64,000 bases of DNA from Propylenella binzhouense (GTDB lineage Bacteria; Pseudomonadota; Alphaproteobacteria; Rhizobiales; Afifellaceae): positions 20,106 to 84,105 of the forward strand of contig NZ_SPKJ01000009.1 in assembly GCF_009866965.1 (NCBI RefSeq), read 5' to 3'. A program made the translations under genes and the position numbers. Under the pieces are notes generated by a model that was given only the letters and a program-made list of their open reading frames with translations, did not search any database and was not told the origin of the DNA. Shown here one piece after another: positions 25,522 to 33,646 of the stretch. The stretch's first letter is position 1; every line of letters begins with the position of its first letter.

Positions 25522-26833
25522 GCTCGCCATCCTGACGCTCTTCCATTCGCTGCTCTACCGCGGCGGTGCGCAGCAATGCGCCTATTCGCTCTTCAGCGCG
25601 CTGCGCGAGAGCGGCGAGGACTGCCTCTTCGTCGCCGCCGACCCGGACTGGTTCGCGCACAACCGCAAGGCCGACAGCTTCGTCCGCCCGTCCGGGATGG
25701 GCGCCAACGAATATCTCTTCTCGCTGCCGGAATACGACTATTTCTGGCATCGGACGAACAGCGCCTACGCCAAGCGCACCCTCCTCGACTTCCTGTCGGC
25801 GGAGGGCGTGACGCATGTCTTCCTGTCCCATTTCATGCATTTCGGCATCGACCTCGTGCCGCTCCTCGCCGAGCGCGGCATGAAGGTGTTCGTCGGCTTC
25901 CACGAGATGCAGGCCTCCTGCTACGCCAACGGCCAGATGATCACGCGGAACACCCGCGAGCTCTGCTCGGTGTCGACGCCGGAGCGCTGCGCCCAGTGCT
26001 TCCCGGACATTTCCCCGGACCTCTTCTTCCTGCGCAACCGGCACTTCAAGAAGTGCCTCGACCATGCCGCCGGGTTCATCTCGCCTTCCCTCTTCCTGCG
26101 CGACCGGATGGTCGGCTGGGGGCTCGACCGCTCCAAGTTCACCGTGATCTGGCACGGCATCGACGAGGCGAGCTTCCAGGTCGGCGCCGGCGTCGGGCGC
26201 GCCCGGAAGCGGAACTCCCCCTTCGCGAGCGATCCGCGGCAGCGCCTCGTCCGGTTCGGCTATTTCGGCCAGCTCGTCGACAACAAGGGCGTCCAGACGC
26301 TGCTCGAGGCGGCGAAGCTCCTGGAGGAGCGCGATATCGGCCCGTTCCAGCTCGCCATCAACGGCGCCAACCTCGAAGCCGGCAGCGAGGCGTTCCGGAC
26401 CGCCTTCGAGCGCACCATCGCCGACAGCGCCGACTGGATGAATGGCAGGATCCAGGTGCGCGGCCCCTATCTCCACGACACGCTGCCCTTCCGCATGGCG
26501 GAGGTCGACGTCGTCGTGGTGCCGTCGCTCTGGTGGGAGATCTACTGCATGGTGGTGGACGAGGCGAAGTTCTTCGGGAAGCCGCTGATCGCCTCCGCCA
26601 TCGGCGGCATTCCCGAGCGCTTCGACCCGGCGTCCGACGGCTTCCTCGTCGCGCCCGGCGACGCCGTCGGCATCGCCGACGCGATGGAGCGGTTCATGAG
26701 CGAGGAGCTCGCCTTCGCGCCCCGGATCGAGCCGGAGCAGAGCTGGCCGGCGATCGCGCGCCGCTATCTCGCGCTCTTCTACGACGCGCCGGCCGCCGGC
26801 GCGCTGCCACGCGCCGCGGAGGCCGTGGCTTGA
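25514..26833 (+). CDS. GT4-family glycosyltransferase
   Basis: A 439-residue GT-B enzyme. The N-terminal domain opens with LAILTLFHSLLYRGGAQQC, the glycine loop that contacts the donor. A central cysteine-bearing segment (CSVSTPERCAQCF) recurs in capsule GT4 enzymes acting with GT2 partners. The C-terminal domain contains RFGYFGQLVDNKGVQTLLEA and the donor-binding VVVPSLWWEIYCMVVDEAKFFGKP, where the second Glu of the E-x7-E motif is replaced (E...D). It overlaps the previous gene by eight bases. Sugar specificity unknown. Confidence 0.85.
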   Translation: MARLAILTLFHSLLYRGGAQQCAYSLFSALRESGEDCLFVAADPDWFAHNRKADSFVRPSGMGANEYLFSLPEYDYFWHRTNSAYAKRTLLDFLSAEGVTHVFLSHFMHFGIDLVPLLAERGMKVFVGFHEMQASCYANGQMITRNTRELCSVSTPERCAQCFPDISPDLFFLRNRHFKKCLDHAAGFISPSLFLRDRMVGWGLDRSKFTVIWHGIDEASFQVGAGVGRARKRNSPFASDPRQRLVRFGYFGQLVDNKGVQTLLEAAKLLEERDIGPFQLAINGANLEAGSEAFRTAFERTIADSADWMNGRIQVRGPYLHDTLPFRMAEVDVVVVPSLWWEIYCMVVDEAKFFGKPLIASAIGGIPERFDPASDGFLVAPGDAVGIADAMERFMSEELAFAPRIEPEQSWPAIARRYLALFYDAPAAGALPRAAEAVA

Positions 26834-26946
26834 CGGAGGCGGCGCCCACGGCGGATATCGCCGCTGCCGCAGGTGCGGAGATTCCCTTGCGCTCCGGCGC
26901 CCAGAACAAGAATGCGTCCAGGCCGGACGAGGCGGATGAAGGAACG

Positions 26947-27975
26947 ATGAACGAGAACACATCTGGGGAGATGTCGGAGTCCGAGCGCTACATCCGCGAC
27001 CTCTATACCCATCTCCTTGCACGCGATCCCGGCGAACGGGAACTCCGGGACTGGGTGCAGGCGGCCGAGCACGGCGCGAGCCCGCGCGACCTGTTCTACC
27101 ACTTCCTCTCGTCCGCCGAATATAAGAGCCGTGCGGGCGTGCGACCGGGACATCCGGTCGGCCACTATTACTCCCCTGTCGTCAACCCGGCCGAACTGGT
27201 CGGTCCGCGCCGGCCGAGACGCGACATCGAACCCGACGCGATCGCCGGCATCGACCTCTCCGTCACACGGATGCGCAATTTCTGGATGCAGAACGCGGAC
27301 GCCATCCGGGCGACGCCATTCCCCGACTCCCTCGATCCGGCGCGCCGGTACTACGCCGTGAACGACATCTTCGCCATCGGCGACGCGACGATCCTGCGCG
27401 CGATGATCCTCGCCAACCGGCCGAGACGCATTATCGAGATCGGCTCCGGCTTCTCCTCGGCGGTGATGCTCGACACGATCGACGAGGCGCATCTCGATAC
27501 CACGCTGCTTCTCATCGAGCCCTATACGGAGCGGCTGCGATCACGGTTGAAAGCCGAGGACGATGCGCGGGTCGAGATCCTCGAAAGCCCGGTTCAGGAC
27601 GTCCCTCCGGAGACCTTCTCGGTTCTCGAGGCGAACGACATCCTCTTCATCGATTCAACACATGTGCTGAAGACGGGGAGCGATGTCCACTACGAGCTGT
27701 TCTCGATCCTTCCCGTCCTGAAGCCAGGCGTGGTCATTCACTTTCACGACATCCCGTTCCCGTTCGAGTATGCCGACGAGTGGATTTTCGAGCGGAGATA
27801 TTCCTGGAACGAAGCCTATGCGGTTCGAGCGTTCCTCATGCACAATTATGCCTACCGGGTCGAATTCATGAACAGCCTGTTCCATTCGAAGGCTCAGGAT
27901 GCAATCCAAGCGATCTTCCCTCGCTTCAATGTGAATCCGGGAGCAAGCCTGTGGATCAGGAAGTGCGCCCAATGA
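26947..27975 (+). CDS. SAM-dependent methyltransferase with N-terminal DUF4214-like segment
   Basis: A 342-residue protein. Residues about 13-60 (YIRDLYTHLLARDPGERELR...FLSSAEYKS) match the DUF4214 repeat seen in bacterial glycan enzymes. A class I methyltransferase fold follows, with motif I as IIEIGSGFSSAVML (about 158-172), LLIEPY, and IDSTH. An HFHDIPFPF segment resembles those in sugar O-methyltransferases. It may methylate a capsule sugar. The ATG at 26947 is used. A TTG at 26830, overlapping the previous stop with a GGAGG before it, would add 39 unconserved residues and cannot be excluded. Confidence 0.75.
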   Translation: MNENTSGEMSESERYIRDLYTHLLARDPGERELRDWVQAAEHGASPRDLFYHFLSSAEYKSRAGVRPGHPVGHYYSPVVNPAELVGPRRPRRDIEPDAIAGIDLSVTRMRNFWMQNADAIRATPFPDSLDPARRYYAVNDIFAIGDATILRAMILANRPRRIIEIGSGFSSAVMLDTIDEAHLDTTLLLIEPYTERLRSRLKAEDDARVEILESPVQDVPPETFSVLEANDILFIDSTHVLKTGSDVHYELFSILPVLKPGVVIHFHDIPFPFEYADEWIFERRYSWNEAYAVRAFLMHNYAYRVEFMNSLFHSKAQDAIQAIFPRFNVNPGASLWIRKCAQ

Positions 27976-28120
27976 TGAACACGCCCGACAGAGCCAAGTC
28001 TCCAAACTCAGACATAACGTGAACTTCCTTATTGCGAGCTAGGTTTTTACTTTTTTGCAGAGCTCATATGCGGTCGGCTTCCGTTGCGGCTGCGCTGGTG
28101 AAAGGTTTGCTGAGGACGCC

Positions 28121-28960
28121 ATGAATTTCACGCTGCTTTTGACCTACGGGCGGACAGGCTCAACGGCGTTCATGCGCGCTCTTTCTGCTCATCCCGCATT
28201 CGTTGTGAGCGAACCTTTCCCTTACGAAGTGCGATTGGTGCAGTATATCCTTGCTACTCAGTCGTGCCCTGTGCCTGCCGGGTTCGCACCGGTGACTGTA
28301 GGCAACGCCGAATATCGCGCCGTTCTTCCAGGCAATCAAACCCTCCTGGACGCAGCAAAAACCGCATTCGCGGAGAGCGGTGATTATAGTCAGAAGGCGC
28401 AGGCCGGGTACGGAGTGATAGCCGCGGCTCAACAGAAATCTCGACCTGAGATCATTCTCGAAAAGGGCTTCGGCCTGAATCTGGCTCCCACGATCCTACA
28501 AACATGGCCCGGATCCAGGTCGGTCATCCTCCTTCGCGACCCGCGCTCTGCCTTTTTTTCGATCAAGTCATTCAACAAAAAGCGCGGTTACCTGAGCTTC
28601 GGGGAAGCGAACGGTGATGAATTTTTATTCAACAGCATTGTTCAGTACTATATGTCGGCGAGAAAGTTGCTCGCGCAATTTTTGGATGAAGGGCGGATAC
28701 TTGAGGTCAGGTACGAAGAAATGATGGCCAATCCTGACGAATTTTTCAGCAGAATCGTTTCATTTCACGGAATTCCTGTCGATCCAGACGAGATCATCGG
28801 AATGGAGGCCGCTGTCACGCTCGCCGACCATCACACCGAAGGTCATCAAACATCGAATCAAAGCAGAAGCATAGCTCGTTGGGAGGATGATGCCGAAGAC
28901 GATCATCGCTCCATATTCAGTTCACGGGCGAGGGAGCTCGCGCTCCTTGGGTACCAATAG
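28121..28960 (+). CDS. Sulfotransferase family protein
   Basis: A 279-residue PAPS-dependent sulfotransferase. The 5'-phosphosulfate loop TYGRTGSTAF comes at residues 8-17 and the 3'-phosphate motif VILLRDPRSAFFSIKSF at about 141-157. A YEEMMANPDEFF segment is typical of sulfotransferases acting on carbohydrate. The ATG at 28121 follows GAGGA. Base composition drops sharply here relative to the genes before it, which suggests a separate origin for this part of the locus. The next gene is a second sulfotransferase 13 bases on, now interrupted. Confidence 0.82.
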   Translation: MNFTLLLTYGRTGSTAFMRALSAHPAFVVSEPFPYEVRLVQYILATQSCPVPAGFAPVTVGNAEYRAVLPGNQTLLDAAKTAFAESGDYSQKAQAGYGVIAAAQQKSRPEIILEKGFGLNLAPTILQTWPGSRSVILLRDPRSAFFSIKSFNKKRGYLSFGEANGDEFLFNSIVQYYMSARKLLAQFLDEGRILEVRYEEMMANPDEFFSRIVSFHGIPVDPDEIIGMEAAVTLADHHTEGHQTSNQSRSIARWEDDAEDDHRSIFSSRARELALLGYQ

Positions 28961-28973
28961 GGGCTCAGGCCGA

Positions 28974-29783
28974 ATGACAGACGCTACGGGCCCCATTTTC
29001 ATCGTTGGATCGGGTCGGTCCGGCACCTCCGTATTGTACAACCTGGTTGTGCGAGGGACAGGACTGCCGGGGTTTCCGGAAGGCCATTTCCTGTCTCTGG
29101 CAGACCACATTGAGACCGCCTTCGAGCAATTCTTCAGGGCTCGAGCCGAAGCGCTCAAGCGAGAGAAGCGCCTGATCGCCAATGTTGATCGCGACCGGCT
29201 GAAGCTTTCGCTGCTCGCCGCCATTCGCGATGAAGCGGAGCGGGTTCACGGAGGACGACAGTTCGTCGACAAGACCCCGATGGTGGAAATGATCTCGGCG
29301 GCGCCCACCCTGGTGCGGATGTGACCCGACGCCCGGTTCATTTTCGCCAAGCGGCGAGGGATAGAGAACGTCCTTTCCCGCCTTCGCAAGTTTCCCGCCG
29401 TGCCGCTCGAGCGCCATGCATTCCTTTGGAGCGAATGCATGGCGGAGTGGGCCAGAGTGCGAACCGCGCTAACGGCCCCCTATATCGAGATAGATCAACT
29501 CGATCTTCTGCGCAGGCCGGAGGAGACAGTTCAGTCGCTTGCGCAGTTTCTTTCGATCGATGACGACGGGATCAAGCGGATGGAGGCGATCTTGTCCGGG
29601 CCGCGCCCGCAGGGCACGCAAGAGGGGCACTATGACGTAGTCTCGCTGGCCGGAACCAACTGGAGCCCGGCGGAGCAGGAGAGCTTCGTCCGGATCGCGG
29701 GACCGGAGATGCGACGTTATAATTACAGTCTTGACGACCAATATTACGCTCTCTCGCCGCTCGCAGCGGAGACCGCCTCGTGA
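28974..29783 (+). pseudogene. Sulfotransferase gene interrupted by an in-frame TGA
   Basis: Two halves of one sulfotransferase lie in the same frame. The first half (28974-29324) has the phosphosulfate loop IVGSGRSGTSVL and ends ...APTLVRM then TGA at 29322-29324. Reading straight on gives PDARFIFAKRRGIENVLSRL, the expected 3'-phosphate-binding segment, and continues to a normal C-terminus at 29783. No base is gained or lost, so a single substitution (for example CGA or TGG to TGA) explains the break. The second half has no good ribosome site. It is either a recent pseudogene, a sequencing error, or rare readthrough; I favour the first. Confidence 0.8.
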
Positions 29784-29818
29784 TGCGGCAACTCGCACGC
29801 CCAGTCTGATTTCCACAA

Positions 29819-30835
29819 GTGACGGCAGTCCACTCCTTCCTTGGCCGCCCTTTGTCGCCTGCGATCGAGTCAGTCTCGCGCGCCTATTTGACTCCGTTCA
29901 GGTTCGATTCCGACACCCGCACCTATTCCGGGGCTGCCTACGACTCGCGCGGCGTCCTTGTCCTCAGTTCATTGCGGCCGGCATATCCCAGCGAGAATTC
30001 CGCTCCGGCCGATCCTGTCTGCATTCGGGTTGCGCAATTTTCCGAGTGCGAGGAAGTGGGAGAAGCCATCTTCGGAGGCCACTTCTTTCCGACCTGGGGT
30101 CATATAATCTATGAGTCCATGACCACTGCCTATGCGGGCAGCGGGCTACCCGATTGCCCGGTGTTGTTCCTGCCCTTCGCGGCTTCCCCGAACGTCAATT
30201 GGCTGAAGGCACCTCTGAAGCGCATGGAGCCCTTGCTGTCTGCGGCTGGTTGGGGGCACCGCCCCATCCGGCTTCAACTCGGGCCACTCCGGGTGCGAAC
30301 CCTGCATGTTCCGGAGCGGATCGCGGTATTTGGGACGCCTATCGGACAGACTGGCGTGCATCCGATTGCGTGCGAGGTCTATTCAAACATTCGCGCTGCT
30401 TATGCCTGCTCCGGTGCTCGCCACCCGATCGTCGCCAGACGTCCTGCCGGTCATATGCGTGCGCACCCCGCCGAGGAGGCCTTATACGACCATTGGAGAC
30501 GATCGGGCTTCGAGGTCATCGACGGCGCCACCCTTAGCCCGGAAGAGCAGGCGCGCGCATTTGGCTCCGCATCCGCATTGATCGGATTCTCGGGAAGCAA
30601 TCTGCATAATTCCATCTTCTGCGCGATGGGAACTCCGGTTATCGAAATTGGCGACCGGCGCGCAGCATCCCGCGTTGAACCGCGCAACGCTACGCAGTGG
30701 CAGATTTCGACCGTGCTCGGACAACCGTACCGCTTCGTAAGTGGTTTTCATGCGGACGGACATACGGCTCGCACGCCCGGCGACCTGCTCGATTCGCTCG
30801 CGGCACTTGATCTGGCTGAGATAAACTCAGTGTGA
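29819..30835 (+). CDS. GT61-like (DUF563) glycosyltransferase
   Basis: A 338-residue protein with features of the GT61 family: an N-terminal FGGHFFPTWGHIIYES segment (about 85-100), which in relatives reads WGHFLxE, and a C-terminal ALIGFSGSNLHNSIFCAMGTPVIEIG (about 255-280), the GSxLxN region of the donor site. It probably adds a capsule sugar. The start is a GTG at 29819 with only a weak ribosome site. The 200 bases between this gene and rfbC show no clear element. GC content is intermediate. Confidence 0.7.
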   Translation: MTAVHSFLGRPLSPAIESVSRAYLTPFRFDSDTRTYSGAAYDSRGVLVLSSLRPAYPSENSAPADPVCIRVAQFSECEEVGEAIFGGHFFPTWGHIIYESMTTAYAGSGLPDCPVLFLPFAASPNVNWLKAPLKRMEPLLSAAGWGHRPIRLQLGPLRVRTLHVPERIAVFGTPIGQTGVHPIACEVYSNIRAAYACSGARHPIVARRPAGHMRAHPAEEALYDHWRRSGFEVIDGATLSPEEQARAFGSASALIGFSGSNLHNSIFCAMGTPVIEIGDRRAASRVEPRNATQWQISTVLGQPYRFVSGFHADGHTARTPGDLLDSLAALDLAEINSV

Positions 30836-31035
30836 CGGCCCCTTCCAGCGGACCCGTACGCGCAATCGACAAAGTTGCAGAAGCATGTCCAAATGCGCCC
30901 GCTCCGGCTTGCGAACCGGGCAGTCCAGGTTCCCTCTCCGGTCGCATTGCCGCGGCGGCTTCCCGCCCTCTGCGCCAGGGCGCTTGACCAAAGCGGCACC
31001 TCCCCTCTACCAATGCCTCAAGACAGGCAGGAAAC

Positions 31036-31614
31036 GTGCCACGCATGCTGGACATTAGCCCGCTCGGAGGGCTCCCGGAAGTCAAGGTCATCAGGCCGCA
31101 GCGCTTCATGGACGAGAGGGGGTTCTTTTCCGAGACCTGGAACGAGGAGGCGATGCGCGAGGCGGGGCTCGACCTGCATTTCGTCCAGGACAACCATTCG
31201 CTTTCGCGCACCAAGGGAACGCTCCGCGGCCTCCACTTCCAGAGCCCGCCCTTCGAGCAGGCGAAGCTCGTGCGCGTGGTGCGCGGTTCCGTGCTCGACG
31301 CGGTGGTGGACATCCGCCACGGCTCGCCGACCTTCGGGCACCACGTCTCCACCGTGATCAGCGTGGATGCGTGGAACCAGATCCTGGTTCCGGTCGGCTT
31401 CGTGCACGGATTCGTGACGCTCGAACCGGACACCGAAGTCGTATACAAGGTCACCAACCTCTATTCGCGGGAGCATGACAAGGGGGTGCGCTGGAACGAT
31501 CCCGAGCTCGGGATCGACTGGGGCGTCTCCGAGGCCGAGGCCGTGCTTTCCGAGAAGGACAGGAACCAGCCGCTGCTCAAGCAGCTCGACGTCGACTTCG
31601 TCTACACCGGGTAA
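31036..31614 (+). CDS. rfbC: dTDP-4-dehydrorhamnose 3,5-epimerase
   Basis: A 192-residue cupin enzyme, third step excluding activation in dTDP-L-rhamnose synthesis. Family motifs are [11 protein letters not shown], the substrate region [20 protein letters not shown] (catalytic His in GLHFQ), and [22 protein letters not shown] with the catalytic base Tyr. The start is a GTG at 31036 preceded by AGGCAGGAAAC; an ATG three codons on is possible. First gene of rfbC-rfbB-rfbD. Confidence 0.95.
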   Translation: MPRMLDISPLGGLPEVKVIRPQRFMDERGFFSETWNEEAMREAGLDLHFVQDNHSLSRTKGTLRGLHFQSPPFEQAKLVRVVRGSVLDAVVDIRHGSPTFGHHVSTVISVDAWNQILVPVGFVHGFVTLEPDTEVVYKVTNLYSREHDKGVRWNDPELGIDWGVSEAEAVLSEKDRNQPLLKQLDVDFVYTG

Positions 31615-31643
31615 GGCGCCGCCGATCCCGCCGGAGGTATCGC

Positions 31644-32711
31644 ATGAAGGTCTTGGTCACCGGCGGGGCGGGTTTCATCGGATCGGCCGTCTGCCGGCAT
31701 CTCGTGGGCGATCTCGGCGTCTCGGTGATCAACGTCGACAAGCTGACCTACGCTGCGAACCTCGCCTCGCTCGCCCCGATCGCCGACAGCCCGCTCTACG
31801 GCTTCGCCAGGCTCGACATCTGCGACGGCCACGGGCTCGACGCGCTGCTTGCGAAGGAACGGCCGGACGCGATCATGCATCTCGCCGCCGAATCCCATGT
31901 CGACCGCTCGATCACCGGGGCGGCGGAATTCATCCAGAGCAACATCGTCGGCACCTATACGCTGCTCGAGGCGGCGCGGCGCTACTGGAACTCGCTCGCG
32001 GGCGAGAAGCGCGACGGCTTCCGCTTCCTGCACGTCTCCACCGACGAGGTCTACGGCACGCTCGGCGAGGACGGCCTCTTCAGCGAGACGACGCCCTACA
32101 GCCCCAACTCGCCCTATTCGGCGAGCAAGGCCGCCTCCGACCACCTCGCCAATGCCTGGTACCACACCTACGGCCTGCCGGTCGTCATCTCCAACTGCTC
32201 GAACAATTACGGGCCGTATCACTTCCCCGAGAAGCTGATCCCGCTCGTCATCCTGAACGCGCTCGAGGGCAAGCCGCTGCCGGTCTACGGCCGCGGCGAC
32301 AACATCCGCGACTGGCTCTATGTCGAGGACCATGCGCGCGCGCTCTTCCTGGTGCTGACCCAGGGGCGGCTCGGGGAGAAGTACAATATCGGCGGGCGCA
32401 ACGAGCGCACCAATCTCGCCGTCGTCGAGGCGATCTGCGACCGGCTCGACGAACTCCGCCCGAACGGCAGCCCGCGGCGCTCGCTCATCACCTTTGTCAC
32501 CGACCGGCCGGGCCACGACCAGCGCTACGCGATCGACGCGACGAAGCTGGAGACCGAGCTCGGCTGGCGGGCACGCGAGAACTTCGAGACCGGGCTCGCG
32601 CGGACCATCGCCTGGTACCTCGCCAACGAGGCCTGGTGGCGGCCGCTGCGCGAGGGCGTCTATTCCGGCGAGCGGCTCGGGCTCATCGCGGGTCGAAAAC
32701 GCGCTTCCTGA
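31644..32711 (+). CDS. rfbB: dTDP-glucose 4,6-dehydratase
   Basis: A 355-residue extended SDR converting dTDP-glucose to dTDP-4-keto-6-deoxyglucose. It has the NAD motif GGAGFIG (7-13), the [10 protein letters not shown] segment, the active site STDEVYG with Asp-Glu acting as acid/base, the YxxxK as YSASK, and [15 protein letters not shown]. Length and all motifs are standard. Preceded by GGAGG, 29 bases after rfbC; followed one base later by rfbD. Confidence 0.96.
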   Translation: MKVLVTGGAGFIGSAVCRHLVGDLGVSVINVDKLTYAANLASLAPIADSPLYGFARLDICDGHGLDALLAKERPDAIMHLAAESHVDRSITGAAEFIQSNIVGTYTLLEAARRYWNSLAGEKRDGFRFLHVSTDEVYGTLGEDGLFSETTPYSPNSPYSASKAASDHLANAWYHTYGLPVVISNCSNNYGPYHFPEKLIPLVILNALEGKPLPVYGRGDNIRDWLYVEDHARALFLVLTQGRLGEKYNIGGRNERTNLAVVEAICDRLDELRPNGSPRRSLITFVTDRPGHDQRYAIDATKLETELGWRARENFETGLARTIAWYLANEAWWRPLREGVYSGERLGLIAGRKRAS

Positions 32712-32712
32712 C

Positions 32713-33630
32713 GTGGCGGTTTCCGGAGGTCCTTCACGCACCCTGCTGGTCGCCGGCCGATCCGGACAACTGGCGCATGCGCTCGCGGGAAGCGCGGCGC
32801 CGCCCGGCTGGCGCATCGTCTGCCGCGGGCGGGAGGACGGCTTCGAGCTCACCGACCCGGCCAGCATGCGGGCGCAGATCGGAGCGCTCGCCCCCGCCGC
32901 GATCGTGAACACCGCCGCCTATACCGCGGTCGACCGGGCGGAGACCGACGCTGACGCGGCCTATGCGGTCAACCGCGACGGCCCGGCCGCGCTCGCCGAG
33001 CTCGCCGCCGCGGCCGGCGTGCCCCTCCTCCACATCTCGACCGACTATGTGTTCGACGGGCGGAAGGCCGAAGCCTATGTCGAGACCGATCCGGTCTGCC
33101 CGGTCGGCGTCTACGGCGCTTCCAAGGCGGATGGCGAGGAGGCCGTGCGGCAGCGCCTGCCGGCACACCTGATCCTCAGGACGAGCTGGGTCTACAGCCC
33201 CTTCGCCGGCAATTTCGTGAAGACGATGCTGAAGCTCGCCGAGACGCGCGAGGAGGTCGCCGTGGTGGCGGACCAGCGCGGATGCCCGACCGCGGCCTGC
33301 GACCTCGCCGCGGCGATCCTTGCGGTCGTCGACCGGATCGGCACCGGCGCACCGATGCCCTACGGGACGTACCACGTCGCGGGCTCGGGCGAGACGACCT
33401 GGTACGATTTCGCCCGCTTCGTCTTCGCATGCGCCGCCCACCGGCGGAAGGTGCCGAAGGTGCGGCCGGTCACGACGGCCGACTATCCCACGCCGGCAGT
33501 GCGTCCGGCGAATTCCCGCCTCGACTGCGCGAAGTTCGAACGGGCGTTCGGGCTCCGCCTGCCCGCCTGGCAGGCGAGCGTGCGGCAATGCGTGGACGTC
33601 TTGACGCACGAGCCCTGCACGAGCGGGTGA
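32713..33630 (+). CDS. rfbD: dTDP-4-dehydrorhamnose reductase
   Basis: A 305-residue SDR completing dTDP-L-rhamnose. It shows LLVAGRSGQLA (NADPH loop), NTAAYTAVDRAE, STDYVFDG, the catalytic YGASK and RTSWVYSPFAGNFVKTM. The start is the GTG at 32713, immediately after the rfbB stop, with a weak ribosome site, so translation is probably coupled. The glucose-1-phosphate thymidylyltransferase gene (rfbA) expected with this set is absent from the window. The product supplies rhamnose to the capsule or to another glycan. Confidence 0.94.
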   Translation: MAVSGGPSRTLLVAGRSGQLAHALAGSAAPPGWRIVCRGREDGFELTDPASMRAQIGALAPAAIVNTAAYTAVDRAETDADAAYAVNRDGPAALAELAAAAGVPLLHISTDYVFDGRKAEAYVETDPVCPVGVYGASKADGEEAVRQRLPAHLILRTSWVYSPFAGNFVKTMLKLAETREEVAVVADQRGCPTAACDLAAAILAVVDRIGTGAPMPYGTYHVAGSGETTWYDFARFVFACAAHRRKVPKVRPVTTADYPTPAVRPANSRLDCAKFERAFGLRLPAWQASVRQCVDVLTHEPCTSG

Positions 33631-33646
33631 GCGGGGGTACCGCTCA
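33628..33646. terminator. Palindrome carrying the stop codons of two convergent genes
   Basis: TGAGCGG (33628-33634) and CCGCTCA (33640-33646) form a perfect seven-base stem with a GGGTA loop. The left arm begins with the rfbD stop TGA and the right arm ends with the P-type ATPase stop (TCA on the plus strand). It is a compact candidate for a bidirectional terminator, without a T-tract. Confidence 0.5.

Noticed and set aside
28055..28120. A 22-residue N-terminal extension of the first sulfotransferase
   Set aside because: It would place the phosphosulfate loop too far from the start, and the ATG at 28121 has a good GAGGA site.
28974..29783. The in-frame TGA in the sulfotransferase as a selenocysteine or pyrrolysine-like recoding site
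   Set aside because: No selenocysteine-insertion stem-loop is evident after it, sulfotransferases have no catalytic Cys at this point, and TGA does not code for pyrrolysine.
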